A DNA stretch of 15,510 nt from Actinobacteria bacterium UBA4719 (GCA_002404345.1 DHJN01000087.1:1-15510); one strand, 5' to 3'. Positions 1-6,757 are shown, numbered from the stretch's first letter. The notes: generated from the sequence alone by a model not told the origin. Numbers and translations are program-made.

Positions 1-248
1 ACCCCGTTTAAGTACGAAGAGCCTAGTTCCCTGTTCTCTCGCTCAAGTTCTTTGAGCTTGGCCCGATCCGGTAAAGAGAGTTCCTCGGTCACTGGGTGCT
101 CGCTGCGGTACTTACTCACCCACGTGCCCAGGGTCCCCTCATTGATACCAAGCTCGCGAGCGACCTCGGCGATAGGCCGCTGCGTCTGAATCACCATTAG
201 TACCGCCTCGACGCGGTACTCCGTGGTGAACTTACGGTATTTCGACAT
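1..248 (-). CDS. IS3-family transposase OrfA, partial
   Basis: Eighty-two codons are visible, starting with ATG at 248 and leaving the window. The protein begins MSKYRKFTTEYRVEAV and contains a helix-turn-helix (about residues 24-50, with IAEVARELGINEGTLGTWV), the HTH_Tnp_1 pattern of OrfA from actinobacterial IS3 elements. This domain binds the element's ends; OrfB, outside the window, would carry the DDE catalytic residues. A good Shine-Dalgarno (GAGGAAGG) lies about 8 nt before the ATG. After the leucine-zipper start (LKELERENREL) the residues (GSSYLNG) do not follow the family's usual RM(K/E)xEFL(K/G)KAA stretch, so the element may be truncated or diverged near base 25. Confidence 0.85.
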   Translation of the reverse strand, partial: MSKYRKFTTEYRVEAVLMVIQTQRPIAEVARELGINEGTLGTWVSKYRSEHPVTEELSLPDRAKLKELERENRELGSSYLNG

Positions 249-310
249 AATGACCCTTCCTCATGGGAGACATTCTCCCTTATTGGGTCACTGTCCGTTG
301 AGAGCCACAC
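1..310 (-). mobile_element. End of an IS3-type insertion sequence
   Basis: The first ~300 bases carry a transposase OrfA on the minus strand and, upstream of it, a short non-coding end that runs into an interrupted oxidoreductase gene. Between the OrfA start and the gene is a perfect hairpin (GGGAGA-ATG-TCTCCC on the minus strand, 265-279), a common arrangement near IS ends, where it can limit translation from outside transcripts. The exact terminal inverted repeat cannot be fixed because the other end lies outside the window; the outer boundary is probably between 288 and 312, where the oxidoreductase reading frame stops matching its family. The target-site duplication cannot be seen. Confidence 0.75.
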
Positions 311-1112
311 ACCCCACCTGTAGCTGGGGCGTGACCTCGAGGTAGCCGTCGTGGGTGCGCGCCGCCACGAGCTCATCGCCCAGGTAACCGGACACGGGGG
401 TGATCCCGTGGCAACGGAACCAGATGTCGGCTTTGATGCGGGTGCCGGCTGTGGTGGCGACGGTGAAGGTGAGGGCCTCGCCAGGAGCGGTATCGGGCAG
501 GTGCGCCAGCGCGTTGCCCATGACTCGCTCGACTCCCAGGTCGTCGAGCTGACGGTTGAGCTCGTCGCGCAGCCGCTGGTCGTAGGGGCCGGGCAGGATC
601 TGGTCGGACCGGTCGACCAGGACGATGTGTTTGTCCGGCCAAGCGGCCGCGATCTCGCCAGCGAGCTCCAACCCGACCGCGCCGGCGCCGAGCAGCATGA
701 CCCGGTTGGCCTGGTCGAGGTTGGCGTGTGCGGCGCGGTAGCGGCCGATCGCTACGACAGTGTTCGGCTCGTCGCTCTTGGCCGGAAAGGGGTAGGTCGA
801 GCCGGTCGCAAGGACGATGAGGTCGGGGCTCAGACGTTGCCCGGATGCGAGGACGACCCGGTCAACGTCCACGTGCACGGCCCGGTCGCGCACGACCGTG
901 CCGTGGGCGAGCAGCTGGTCATAGGGCAGGAAGATTCGGGGCAGCCAGGTCGGCTCGACCAGGGCCCGCAAGGCGGCGACGTTGTGCACGAATGCGTCTT
1001 TGGGTTCCACGAGGGTCACGTGGGCGTGCTCGTCGAGCGCCCGGGCGACCGTTACGCCACCGTAGCCGCCGCCGATGACCACAACAGATGACCGTGGCGA
1101 TGCGGCGTTCAT
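288..1112 (-). pseudogene. NAD(P)/FAD-dependent oxidoreductase, 3' end removed by IS insertion
   Basis: This is a two-dinucleotide-binding-domain flavoprotein of the FSP1/AIFM2 and NDH-2-like group, which passes electrons from NAD(P)H to quinones or similar acceptors at the membrane. The FAD-binding motif VVVIGGGYGG lies at about residues 10-19, the family-typical stretch VHNVAALRALVEP at about 42-54, ATGS near 102, and a second Rossmann motif LLGAGAVGLELAGEI at about 140-154. The reading frame ends with LEVTPQLQ followed by an unrelated tail (VGCVALNGQ) and a stop at 288. Relatives run to about 360-380 residues and have a GD-containing second FAD motif after this point, so that motif and the C-terminus are missing. 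The gene starts 9 nt after the MOSC gene stops, so the two form an operon. Activity is probably lost. Confidence 0.85.
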
Positions 1113-1121
1113 GTCGTGAGA

Positions 1122-1904
1122 CTAGTCCCGCGTAGGAAGACTTTGCGATAAGCCCTTCAGTTCGACCTGGTCTCCAGTTCGCACCCGTCCGGCAGCGGTC
1201 ACCACGGCGTCGACTCCGAAGTTGATCTCTCCTTGTCTCAGACGATATCCCGCAAGCTCCCGCAGCACAGAAGCATCATTTTGACCGGTTACCGGATCGA
1301 GATCGACCACGGCGCACCTTGGTACAACCGCCCGGACCCGCACGGTCGCCTCGCCGACCCGCAGCTCGCGGCCGACCCAGGAGTCCTCGACGTGCGAGGT
1401 GGAATCGCCGGTGTCGACAAGGAAGGTAGAGCGGAACCGTTGGCTCTCGACCTCGCGGCCGAGACGCTCCGCGAGCAGACGCATTGAGGCGGTCGTCAAG
1501 ACAGTCACCGAGGCGCCGTACACCACGTCGCCGGCGGTCATGCAGCGGCAGAGCACGACGTCGTAGCCGAGGTACTCGGAGTACGCCTCGGCCCAGGGAC
1601 CCGTGCAGACCTGGACCGCCGCGGTCCGGCCCCAGTAGTCGATCTTGAGCGTCTCGCCACTCGGGGACGGCACGCCCTCGATGGTCTGGCCGGGGAGGTC
1701 CACCGAGAGGACATCAGCCTCCCATCGGGCGCATGCCCGTACCAGGCCAGGATTCTCCACCGTGCGCAGCACCCGGCCGCGCGACCGGTCGACCAGGCAG
1801 AACGCGCGGTCGCCCACCGGCCCGTCCGCGGTTAGGTCGGCAAGGTCGTGGGTCATGTGGCGACCGCCCTTAAGGGGGGTGAAGCCGATCCTCTCGATGA
1901 GCAC
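1122..1904 (-). CDS. MOSC domain-containing protein
   Basis: The protein has the N-terminal beta-barrel of MOSC proteins (start VLIERIGFTPLKG, then GDRAFCLVDRSRGRVLRT) followed by the MOSC domain proper (about residues 110-255), including the conserved cysteine in RAVVPRCAVVDLDPVTGQ. MOSC domains bind molybdenum cofactor and deliver its sulfur, or act as molybdoenzyme-like reductases such as YiiM/mARC relatives; the substrate here is unknown. I chose the GTG at 1904 (260 residues) because AGGGTGGG precedes it and homology starts there; GTG 1913 is an alternative. The open frame continues to 2123, but that extension is proline/arginine-rich and does not resemble the family. The gene is first in a two-gene operon with the IS-truncated oxidoreductase. 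Confidence 0.85.
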   Translation of the reverse strand: MLIERIGFTPLKGGRHMTHDLADLTADGPVGDRAFCLVDRSRGRVLRTVENPGLVRACARWEADVLSVDLPGQTIEGVPSPSGETLKIDYWGRTAAVQVCTGPWAEAYSEYLGYDVVLCRCMTAGDVVYGASVTVLTTASMRLLAERLGREVESQRFRSTFLVDTGDSTSHVEDSWVGRELRVGEATVRVRAVVPRCAVVDLDPVTGQNDASVLRELAGYRLRQGEINFGVDAVVTAAGRVRTGDQVELKGLSQSLPTRD

Positions 1905-2214
1905 ACGACCCACCCTGCCATCAAGGGCGTTCGACGGTCGTTCGAGCCACCGTCGGACTGCCTTGGCACCCCAGCGTCTTCGACCGCACCGTCGACGAGG
2001 TGGTGCCGGGCTTTCGAGATCCGGGCCACCGGGTCCACCAACCCCGCATGCATGGACCTCGACCACATAACACCATTGATCCTCGGCGGGGTGAGGGCGG
2101 GGTTGAGGCAGCGACACCATCACCTGCTCACCATGCGACCACTCGGCTGGCGCAACGCTCGGTCACCACCTCCGAGCACCCCGAGCATCACGCGACCGGT
2201 GAAGGGGAACAGCC
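1905..2214. other. Intergenic stretch without a confident gene
   Basis: No frame here has convincing family similarity. On the plus strand, about 2000-2095, one frame reads CRAFEIRATG, then CMDLDHITPLILGG. This resembles the Cys/Cys and DHI-P-GG core of an HNH endonuclease, but the usual downstream LxxLC..CH..K part is absent. If it means anything, it is a decayed HNH remnant. The upstream region of the MOSC gene must also lie here, but I see no clear promoter. Confidence 0.3.
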
Positions 2215-2478
2215 TCAATCTGCTCGGAGTGCCTCGCAGCACTCACGACCGAGCGTCGTGATGTGCAATGCGTATGACCGTGAACGCGGCGAGAAGAAGG
2301 TCTCAGTCCCGACCGACGCATGATCCTCTAGCAGTCCGTGCCCGATCAATGCCCCGATCCGTCTGCTCTGATGTTCTAGCCTCGTCCGCGCGGTCGCGTT
2401 CATGTGATACGGCGTCCCGACGTCGTTGGCTGCTTCGACCTTCCGTAGCAGGTCCAGCTCGCGAGGTTCGATCTTCAT
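2215..2478 (-). CDS. Small hypothetical protein, possibly winged-helix
   Basis: The 87-residue frame starts with ATG at 2478 (MKIEPRELDLLRKVEAAND) and has GGGG 4-7 nt before the start, a tight but usable ribosome site. I do not recognise the family. The pattern of a first helix with leucines, then a helix containing RLEHQSRRIGALIGHGLLED, then a stretch with alternating hydrophobic residues and YALHITTLGRECCEAL, resembles a small winged-helix fold of the kind that often ends with ITxxGR. This is inference from pattern only. It stands alone, upstream of the MOSC gene on the same strand. Confidence 0.4.
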   Translation of the reverse strand: MKIEPRELDLLRKVEAANDVGTPYHMNATARTRLEHQSRRIGALIGHGLLEDHASVGTETFFSPRSRSYALHITTLGRECCEALRAD

Positions 2479-2526
2479 AGTCCCCGCATCATCGCCTTGG
2501 GCGCTGATCCCGTCACTACGGTATCC

Positions 2527-2576
2527 GGTCAGAGTCGGTAGGGCATTCGGTCAGAGTCGGTAGGGCATTCGGTCAG
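2527..2576. repeat. 22-bp tandem direct repeat, 2.3 copies
   Basis: Two exact, adjacent copies of a 22-base unit (starting GGTCAGAGTCGGTAGGG) occupy 2527-2548 and 2549-2570, followed by the first six bases of a third. The period equals about two helical turns. There is no coding support around it. It could be a protein-binding iteron, a trace of replication slippage, or part of a mobile-element end. Confidence 0.9.
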
Positions 2577-2829
2577 AACCGCCACACGATAATAGGAGAC
2601 AACGAGCGCTTCTGAGCACAGAGAATACGGCTTGGAGATTCGCCTTCTCCACCCAGCACGGCATCCGCTGAATGCGGTGTCTCATGATTTCCCCGGGCCA
2701 AGCGTATGCAGCGGCGTTCGTTGACCGGTTTAACACCAGCCTGCGAACGGCGGCGGGCCTCAGGCGTGAGCACCACATTGCCCGGCTAAGACTGAAGGCT
2801 GGTGATCGGGCCTGGGTCAGCCGAACGGG
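2577..2829. other. Non-coding stretch upstream of the riboswitch
   Basis: About 250 bases without a gene I can support on either strand. Codon patterns are poor, and the frames present have no recognisable motif. It probably holds part of the promoter region for the riboswitch transcript. Confidence 0.4.
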
Positions 2830-2838
2830 TGATATACA
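2830..2838 (+). promoter_or_regulatory. Candidate extended -10 promoter for the riboswitch RNA
   Basis: TGATATACA at 2830-2838 combines a TGn extension with a TATACA -10 hexamer, unusually AT-rich for this region. No good -35 box is visible about 17 nt upstream. Transcription starting near 2845 would place a GC hairpin (about 2868-2888) and then the riboswitch at the start of the leader. Confidence 0.35.
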
Positions 2839-2882
2839 CCGACCCCGCCGTGAAGGGACACTGGCCCCGCCGGCGGGCTTCG

Positions 2883-2962
2883 CTGGCGGATAAGGGCAAA
2901 CCCGATGCAAGTCGGGGACGCAAAGCCACGGGACCCACGCGGTCAGCCAGGCTACCGGCAGG
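2883..2962 (+). promoter_or_regulatory. c-di-GMP-I (GEMM-I) type riboswitch
   Basis: The segment carries the hallmark conserved blocks of the GEMM-I aptamer in order: AGGGCAAACC (2893-2902), a stem CCCGA/TCGGG around a GCAA-containing loop (2901-2916), GGGACGCAAAGCCACGGG (2915-2932), and the closing AGCCAGGCTACCGG (2945-2958). An outer P1-like pairing is possible between CTGGCGG (2883-2889) and CCGGCAG (2955-2961), with one mismatch. The 3' strand of P1 overlaps the Shine-Dalgarno AGGAAG (2960-2965) of the ORF at 2974, which suggests control of translation initiation. The GGG before CAAACC is consistent with the c-di-GMP class rather than the cGAMP variant, but ligand identity is inference. 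Confidence 0.85.
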
Positions 2963-2973
2963 AAGTACGTTTC

Positions 2974-3024
2974 ATGCGTAAGTCCATCAAGCTCCTCGAC
3001 GCTGTGCCTGTTGCCGGCGATTGA
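2974..3024 (+). pseudogene. Stump of a riboswitch-controlled exported protein
   Basis: ATG at 2974 lies 8 nt after AGGAAG, directly behind the riboswitch, and encodes only 16 residues (MRKSIKLLDAVPVAGD) before TGA. The basic start followed by a hydrophobic run looks like the n-region and first part of an h-region of a Sec signal peptide. Known GEMM-I riboswitches often control exported or membrane proteins. I infer that the original target gene was cut after about 15 codons. It could instead act as a short leader peptide, because its stop lies one base before the next ATG at 3026 and could couple translation of the flavodoxin gene. Confidence 0.5.
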
Positions 3025-3025
3025 G

Positions 3026-3618
3026 ATGTCGGTTCTGGTGGTGTATGCGAGCAAGCATGGTGCAACCGAGGAGATCGCCGAGCGGATCGAGGCGGGTCTG
3101 AGGACGGTTCGACAGCCCGCCGACGCTCGACCGGTCCAGGGGGCGGGCGATCTGAACGATTACGGTTCGCTTTTGGCAGCGCCGCCTGCTCGACGCACTG
3201 GTTGACGGTCGCGACGGCGTTCGTGAGGAGCAACCAGGAGCTCTTGGCGCAACGGCCGGTGCGGTTGTTCAGTAGTGGTCCACTTGGCGTCAGTAGTAGT
3301 CCACGTGGCGCCGAGGCCACTGACGCCAAAGCAACGGAACTGAGCGCGGCTTTCGAGCCAAGGGAGATCCGCGGGTTCCAGGCGGCCATTCATCCGCGAG
3401 ACCACCGCATCTTCTTCGGTGCCCTCAATCCCGGCAGGCTCAGTTCCGTCGAATGGTCGTGCCTGAAGAGGCCGGCCAGTCGTGCGATTCTGCCCGAGGG
3501 CGACTTCCGTGACTGGGCTCAGGTCCAGGGGTGGGCTGAAGGGATCGCGCAGGAGTTGACGCAGCTGGACGCCCTACCGCTCGAGGTAGCAATCCCTTGC
3601 AGCATGAGGACCAAGCGG
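3026..3618 (+). pseudogene. Flavodoxin-domain protein, broken by a -1 frameshift
   Basis: The first part (MSVLVVYASKHGATEEIAER) has the FMN phosphate-binding loop typical of flavodoxin-domain proteins related to HemG-type protoporphyrinogen oxidase. That frame stops at 3205. The second half continues one frame over from about 3175: GSAACSTHWL, TAFVRSNQELLAQRPVRLFSSGPLG, and the family ending LPEGDFRDWAQVQGWAEGIA. Adding a single G in the run near 3174-3176 (TTTTGG) restores a continuous protein of about 190 residues, normal for the family. A 21-nt imperfect duplication (3271-3312) lengthens the loop after SSGPLG. No stop separates it from the downstream membrane protein. Either it is decayed or the read has a one-base error. 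Confidence 0.8.
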
Positions 3619-4104
3619 ATGCCGAGCAGCCGATGGGAAGGGCGTCCCGTCCCGCCTGTTTCCATGCGCAGAACGAGGAGGCTGAACAGGGTCGGAAGTG
3701 CGTTCGTGGTCCTGGGGCTGATGGCTCTTTTTGTGTGTGCACCGCTGACCTTGATGCTCGCATGGTCGAGTTCTGGGGCGCTCATTGTTGGAGTCAAGGC
3801 TTCTGTGCTGGTTGCGGGGCTCGGTGTTCTCATGCTCGTTGCGAATTGGGTTGTGCTTGGTCTAGGCGAACGGACTCCCGCCGAGCGTGAGAAGTACAGA
3901 CGCGAACGGGATAACTATGAGGTGGCGAACGAGGAGTACTGCCGGGCACGCGACGAGATTGGCCTCGGGGTTTCCGGGCGACCAACCGCTGCTCGACAGC
4001 AGACTCTCCGCCATCGCGGCTCATTCCTCAATCCCTTCGAGGTTCTCACAGCGGCGGGTCCGTTACTGCCACCACAGGTGCGCGACAAAGGAAGCACGAA
4101 ATGA
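3619..4104 (+). CDS. Two-helix membrane protein, in frame with the flavodoxin remnant
   Basis: The open frame that carries the flavodoxin C-terminus continues without a stop. It gives an Arg-rich segment (MRRTRRLNRVGS), two hydrophobic helices (about 3697-3770, ALFVCAPLTLMLAW, and 3781-3850, VLVAGLGVLMLVANWVVLG) and a charged, probably helical tail (ERTPAEREKYRRERDNYEVANEEY) facing the cytoplasm. I do not recognise a family. The start is uncertain: ATG 3619 has GAGG 9 nt upstream; ATG 3604 and 3664 are alternatives. As drawn it has 161 residues. It may be an independent gene whose upstream boundary was erased, or part of a fusion protein. Confidence 0.5.
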   Translation: MPSSRWEGRPVPPVSMRRTRRLNRVGSAFVVLGLMALFVCAPLTLMLAWSSSGALIVGVKASVLVAGLGVLMLVANWVVLGLGERTPAEREKYRRERDNYEVANEEYCRARDEIGLGVSGRPTAARQQTLRHRGSFLNPFEVLTAAGPLLPPQVRDKGSTK

Positions 4105-4199
4105 CCACGCGGGCGCTGGTGCACCAGACGGACGACTCCAAGTCACGGTGGGGACTTCACGTTTCGGGACTGAGGGGTCAGTCACGAACTACCCGCTGA
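4101..4199 (+). other. Possible 32-residue ORF overlapping the membrane protein stop
   Basis: ATG at 4101 overlaps the preceding TGA (ATGA), an arrangement typical of translational coupling, and opens a 32-codon frame beginning MTTRALVHQTDDSKSRWGL. It has no recognisable domain and ends quickly, so it could be the stump of a lost downstream gene. The next 130 bases hold only a hairpin. Confidence 0.25.
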
Positions 4200-4253
4200 C
4201 CATCTGGTCCGTACCGTGCTGGCGTCTGCCTCTGTCGGTATCGCCCTGGCTAG

Positions 4254-4273
4254 CCCGGAAGGCAGCTTCCGGG
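4254..4273 (+). terminator. Hairpin, probable terminator
   Basis: CCCGGAAG-GCAG-CTTCCGGG is a perfect 8-bp stem with a 4-nt loop, between the plus-strand membrane protein gene and the convergent minus-strand nitroreductase-like gene. There is no U-tract, as is common for actinobacterial terminators. It could serve both directions. Confidence 0.5.
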
Positions 4274-4330
4274 TCGTCAACTGCTCGCTGTGCACTGTTC
4301 GTCGCCCATACACCGATCCGCTAGTGGCAC

Positions 4331-4786
4331 TTACCCTTCACGGTGATCAGTCCCTGTCTGCGCCCGTTGCAAGACCATCACCGGGATGCGGCGGTCCCGT
4401 GCTCGCCGTGCGTAGTGGTTGCGGGACGGTAACACCGAGATGTCCAGCTCCCACAGCCGTTCGCGTTCCTCGCCGTCAGCCTCATAGGCTTCCATCTCGT
4501 ATCGCTGACCCCGAAAGACGACGGCGCAGCCTGGGTGAGCCTTGAGGTTGTGATACCAGCCCGGATTGCGCTTCTGGCCGTAGTTGGACGCGACGAGCAC
4601 GAGACGGTCCCCGTCGGGCATGCCGATGATTGGCAAAGTCCGTGGCTTCTTGGAGCGGGCACCGACCGCCGTGAGCTCAACGATGGGCAACCCGGTGATC
4701 GCGGACGTGACGGAGCGACGGCCGCGACTGCGGCGCAATACCGGACCGTCGAGGTGGTGCATCACACGGGCGAACAGCCACGCCAC
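4331..4786 (-). CDS. F420 (deazaflavin)-dependent nitroreductase-family protein
   Basis: The 151-residue protein matches the Ddn-like family of split-barrel proteins, which bind reduced F420 and reduce quinones, nitro compounds or other substrates. Visible signs are the length, LPIVELTAVGARSKKPRTLPI (about residues 33-53), the core VLVASNYGQKRNPGWYHNLKAHP (about 63-85), and the VxxxGxxYEMEAYEADGEERERLWE helix region that follows. The substrate cannot be told. The GTG start at 4786 has GAAGAGG just upstream; an in-frame ATG nine codons later (MHHLDG) is possible. The gene is divergent from phaC, and paired inverted repeats lie between them. Confidence 0.88.
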   Translation of the reverse strand: MAWLFARVMHHLDGPVLRRSRGRRSVTSAITGLPIVELTAVGARSKKPRTLPIIGMPDGDRLVLVASNYGQKRNPGWYHNLKAHPGCAVVFRGQRYEMEAYEADGEERERLWELDISVLPSRNHYARRARDRRIPVMVLQRAQTGTDHREG

Positions 4787-4817
4787 ACCTCTTCCGTGTC
4801 AGCACGTGCACCAGGGA

Positions 4818-4865
4818 CGAACCGCGGGTGGTTCGCACACGGGATAACCCGACCTAGTGGTTATC
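4818..4865. promoter_or_regulatory. Two adjacent inverted repeats in a divergent promoter region
   Basis: CGAACC-GCGGGT-GGTTCG (4818-4835) and GATAACC-CGACCTAGT-GGTTATC (4843-4865) are both perfect inverted repeats sharing an AACC...GGTT core. They lie 32 nt upstream of the nitroreductase-like start and about 120 nt before the phaC start. The position suggests an operator for one or both divergent genes. A further imperfect hairpin (GGTCCTGC/GCGGGACC, 4915-4936) lies in the phaC leader. Confidence 0.5.
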
Positions 4866-4983
4866 ATCCGGATGGCACGGGTTGCGGTGAATGATAAATA
4901 TTGACCTGACCTGGGGTCCTGCGTCGCTGCGGGACCGCCTCGTATGCCGGAAATCCGTCCGGGTTGCACGCAGGGAGTTCAAG

Positions 4984-6663
4984 ATGAAGAACCAGCAGGT
5001 TCCAGAGCCCGGGGTCATTGACGCGGTCGGAGGGACAGACCCGGCAGCGGTCCCATCAGCGCGAGAGCTTATTGCCGGCCTGACGGCGATGTTGGCCCAA
5101 GGATCGGTGGTCGGCCATGAAGCAAAGACCCTCGCCGAAGAGCTGATTCGCGTCGGACGCGGCCGCTCTGAGGTCGAACCCAAACGGGGAGATGGGCGCT
5201 TCCGCGATCCGGCCTGGCAGGACAACCCAATATTCCACCGACTCGAACAGGCCTACCTCACTGCCTGTCAGGCGTCGGACAACCTGGTCGACACACTTGA
5301 GGAGAAAGACTGGTCACACGCCCAGAAGGCGCGGTTCCTGATGGGTATCGTGACCAGCACCGCGGCACCGACCAATCTGCTCATCAGTAACCCTGCCGCG
5401 ATGAAACGGGCACGCGACACCCGTGGGGCAAGCCTTGCCAAGGGCTTCACCAACTGGCTCTCCGACGTGCGCAGCCACGGCGGCATGCCGACCACGGCAA
5501 AACCTGGCGTCCTTCAGGTGGGTGAGGACCTCGCAGTGACTCCGGGTGGAGTCATCAGCCGGGACGACGTCGCCGAGATCATCCAATACACCCCGACGAC
5601 GACGCACGTTTACGCACGACCGACCCTGATCGTTCCGCCTCCGATCGGCCGGTTCTACTTCCTGGATTTGGCTCCCGGCAGGAGCTTCGCGGAGTACACC
5701 GTCGGCCGCGGCATCCAGACGTTCATGCTCAGCTGGCGCAACCCCACAAAGGAGCAGGCGGACTGGTCGATCGACACCTACGCTCAACGGATCCTGTCCG
5801 CCATTGACGATGTGAGGGAGGCGACGGGCAGCAAGGACGTCAACATCATCGGCTTCTGCGCCGGCGGGATCCTGAACAGTGTTGTCCTGAACTACCTTGC
5901 CGCGCGAGGCGATACCCGCGTCCACGGGGCGTCATTCGCGGTCACGTTGCTTGACTGGTCCGGAAACAACCCCATCGCGGCCTTCCAGGCCGCGCCGGTA
6001 ATCTCGTTGGCGAAGTGGAGGTCGCGCCGCAACGGAGTCATCGACGCTGCAACCATGGGCAGTGCCTTCACCTGGATGAGACCCAATGACCTGGTCTGGA
6101 ACTACTGGGTGAACAACTACCTGCTCGGACAGGATCCGCCTGTCTTCGACATCCTGTCCTGGAACGCTGACGGGACCAACCTCCCGGCGAAGCTGCACGA
6201 GCAGTTCCTCGACATCTTCGCGCAGAACAATATGGTCAATCCGGGGGCGCTGGAGTACCTCGGCACGCCGTTGGACCTGTCCACCATCAAGGTGCCGACC
6301 TTTGTGATGGGTGCGCTCTCCGACCATCTGACCCCGTGGCGCGGGACCTACCGCACGACCGAGCTGACGACCGGCCGGTCGACATACGTGCTGAGCAACG
6401 CCGGCCACATCGCCGGCCTTGTCAACCCCCCTGGAAACCCGAAGGCGAGCTACTTTGTCGGTACCCGCGCGGGAACTGTTGACGCCGACACCTGGCGCGA
6501 GAAGGCCAAGCAGAAGACAGGTTCATGGTGGGAGGCGTGGGCAGACTGGACGATCAAGCACTCCCGTGCGGAAGTGGAGGCGCCGAAGACACTCGGCAGC
6601 AAGGCGCAGCCGGTTCTCATTGAGGCGCCTGGGCTCTACGTGCGGGACCAGCTCATTTCGTGA
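4984..6663 (+). CDS. phaC: Polyhydroxyalkanoate synthase, class I-like
   Basis: This enzyme polymerises hydroxyacyl-CoA (mainly 3-hydroxybutyryl-CoA) into polyester storage granules. The 559-residue length and an N-terminal PhaC_N domain (from about NPIFHRLEQAYLTAC, roughly residues 80-250) fit class I. The alpha/beta-hydrolase core has the lipase-like box GFCAGG with catalytic Cys292, Asp447 in SDHLTPW and His475 in NAGHIAG, so the triad is intact. The characteristic LDWSGN and WNADGTNLP stretches are present. I chose ATG 4984 because GGGAG stands 6 nt before it; the frame is open from 4891, but the extension has no family support. No phaA, phaB, phasin or depolymerase gene is visible nearby. 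It is convergent with the minus-strand genes that follow. Confidence 0.96.
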   Translation: MKNQQVPEPGVIDAVGGTDPAAVPSARELIAGLTAMLAQGSVVGHEAKTLAEELIRVGRGRSEVEPKRGDGRFRDPAWQDNPIFHRLEQAYLTACQASDNLVDTLEEKDWSHAQKARFLMGIVTSTAAPTNLLISNPAAMKRARDTRGASLAKGFTNWLSDVRSHGGMPTTAKPGVLQVGEDLAVTPGGVISRDDVAEIIQYTPTTTHVYARPTLIVPPPIGRFYFLDLAPGRSFAEYTVGRGIQTFMLSWRNPTKEQADWSIDTYAQRILSAIDDVREATGSKDVNIIGFCAGGILNSVVLNYLAARGDTRVHGASFAVTLLDWSGNNPIAAFQAAPVISLAKWRSRRNGVIDAATMGSAFTWMRPNDLVWNYWVNNYLLGQDPPVFDILSWNADGTNLPAKLHEQFLDIFAQNNMVNPGALEYLGTPLDLSTIKVPTFVMGALSDHLTPWRGTYRTTELTTGRSTYVLSNAGHIAGLVNPPGNPKASYFVGTRAGTVDADTWREKAKQKTGSWWEAWADWTIKHSRAEVEAPKTLGSKAQPVLIEAPGLYVRDQLIS

Positions 6664-6720
6664 GGATGGTCGCGTGAGGATCGTGTGCGAATACAGACAA
6701 CCGCTCCCGGCCCCGCCAGC

Positions 6721-6757
6721 CCACACCACTGTGGTCATCCGGTGCCGGGCGCACCGG
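6721..6757. terminator. Paired hairpins after phaC
   Basis: Two stems follow the phaC stop by about 60 nt: CCACA-CCAC-TGTGG (6721-6734) and CCGGTGC-CGGGC-GCACCGG (6739-6757). Both are perfect, without a U-tract. They sit between convergent transcription units and probably terminate phaC transcription, perhaps both directions. Confidence 0.5.

Noticed and set aside
351..1091. Long plus-strand ORF of 246 codons
   Set aside because: It lies exactly opposite the oxidoreductase gene, has no family features, and is a GC-rich antisense shadow.
2527..2576. CRISPR array
   Set aside because: The repeats are adjacent without spacers and there are only two copies; no cas genes.
2883..2962. tRNA or c-di-AMP (ydaO) riboswitch
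   Set aside because: There is no cloverleaf or CCA-end arrangement, and the GGGACGCAAAGCC core is specific to the GEMM-I pattern.
2551..3054. Minus-strand ORF of 167 codons
   Set aside because: It crosses the riboswitch and the repeat in antisense, with arginine/proline-rich content and no motif.
5314..6408. Long antisense ORFs within phaC
   Set aside because: phaC has a full family match and an intact catalytic triad; the antisense frames are compositional shadows.
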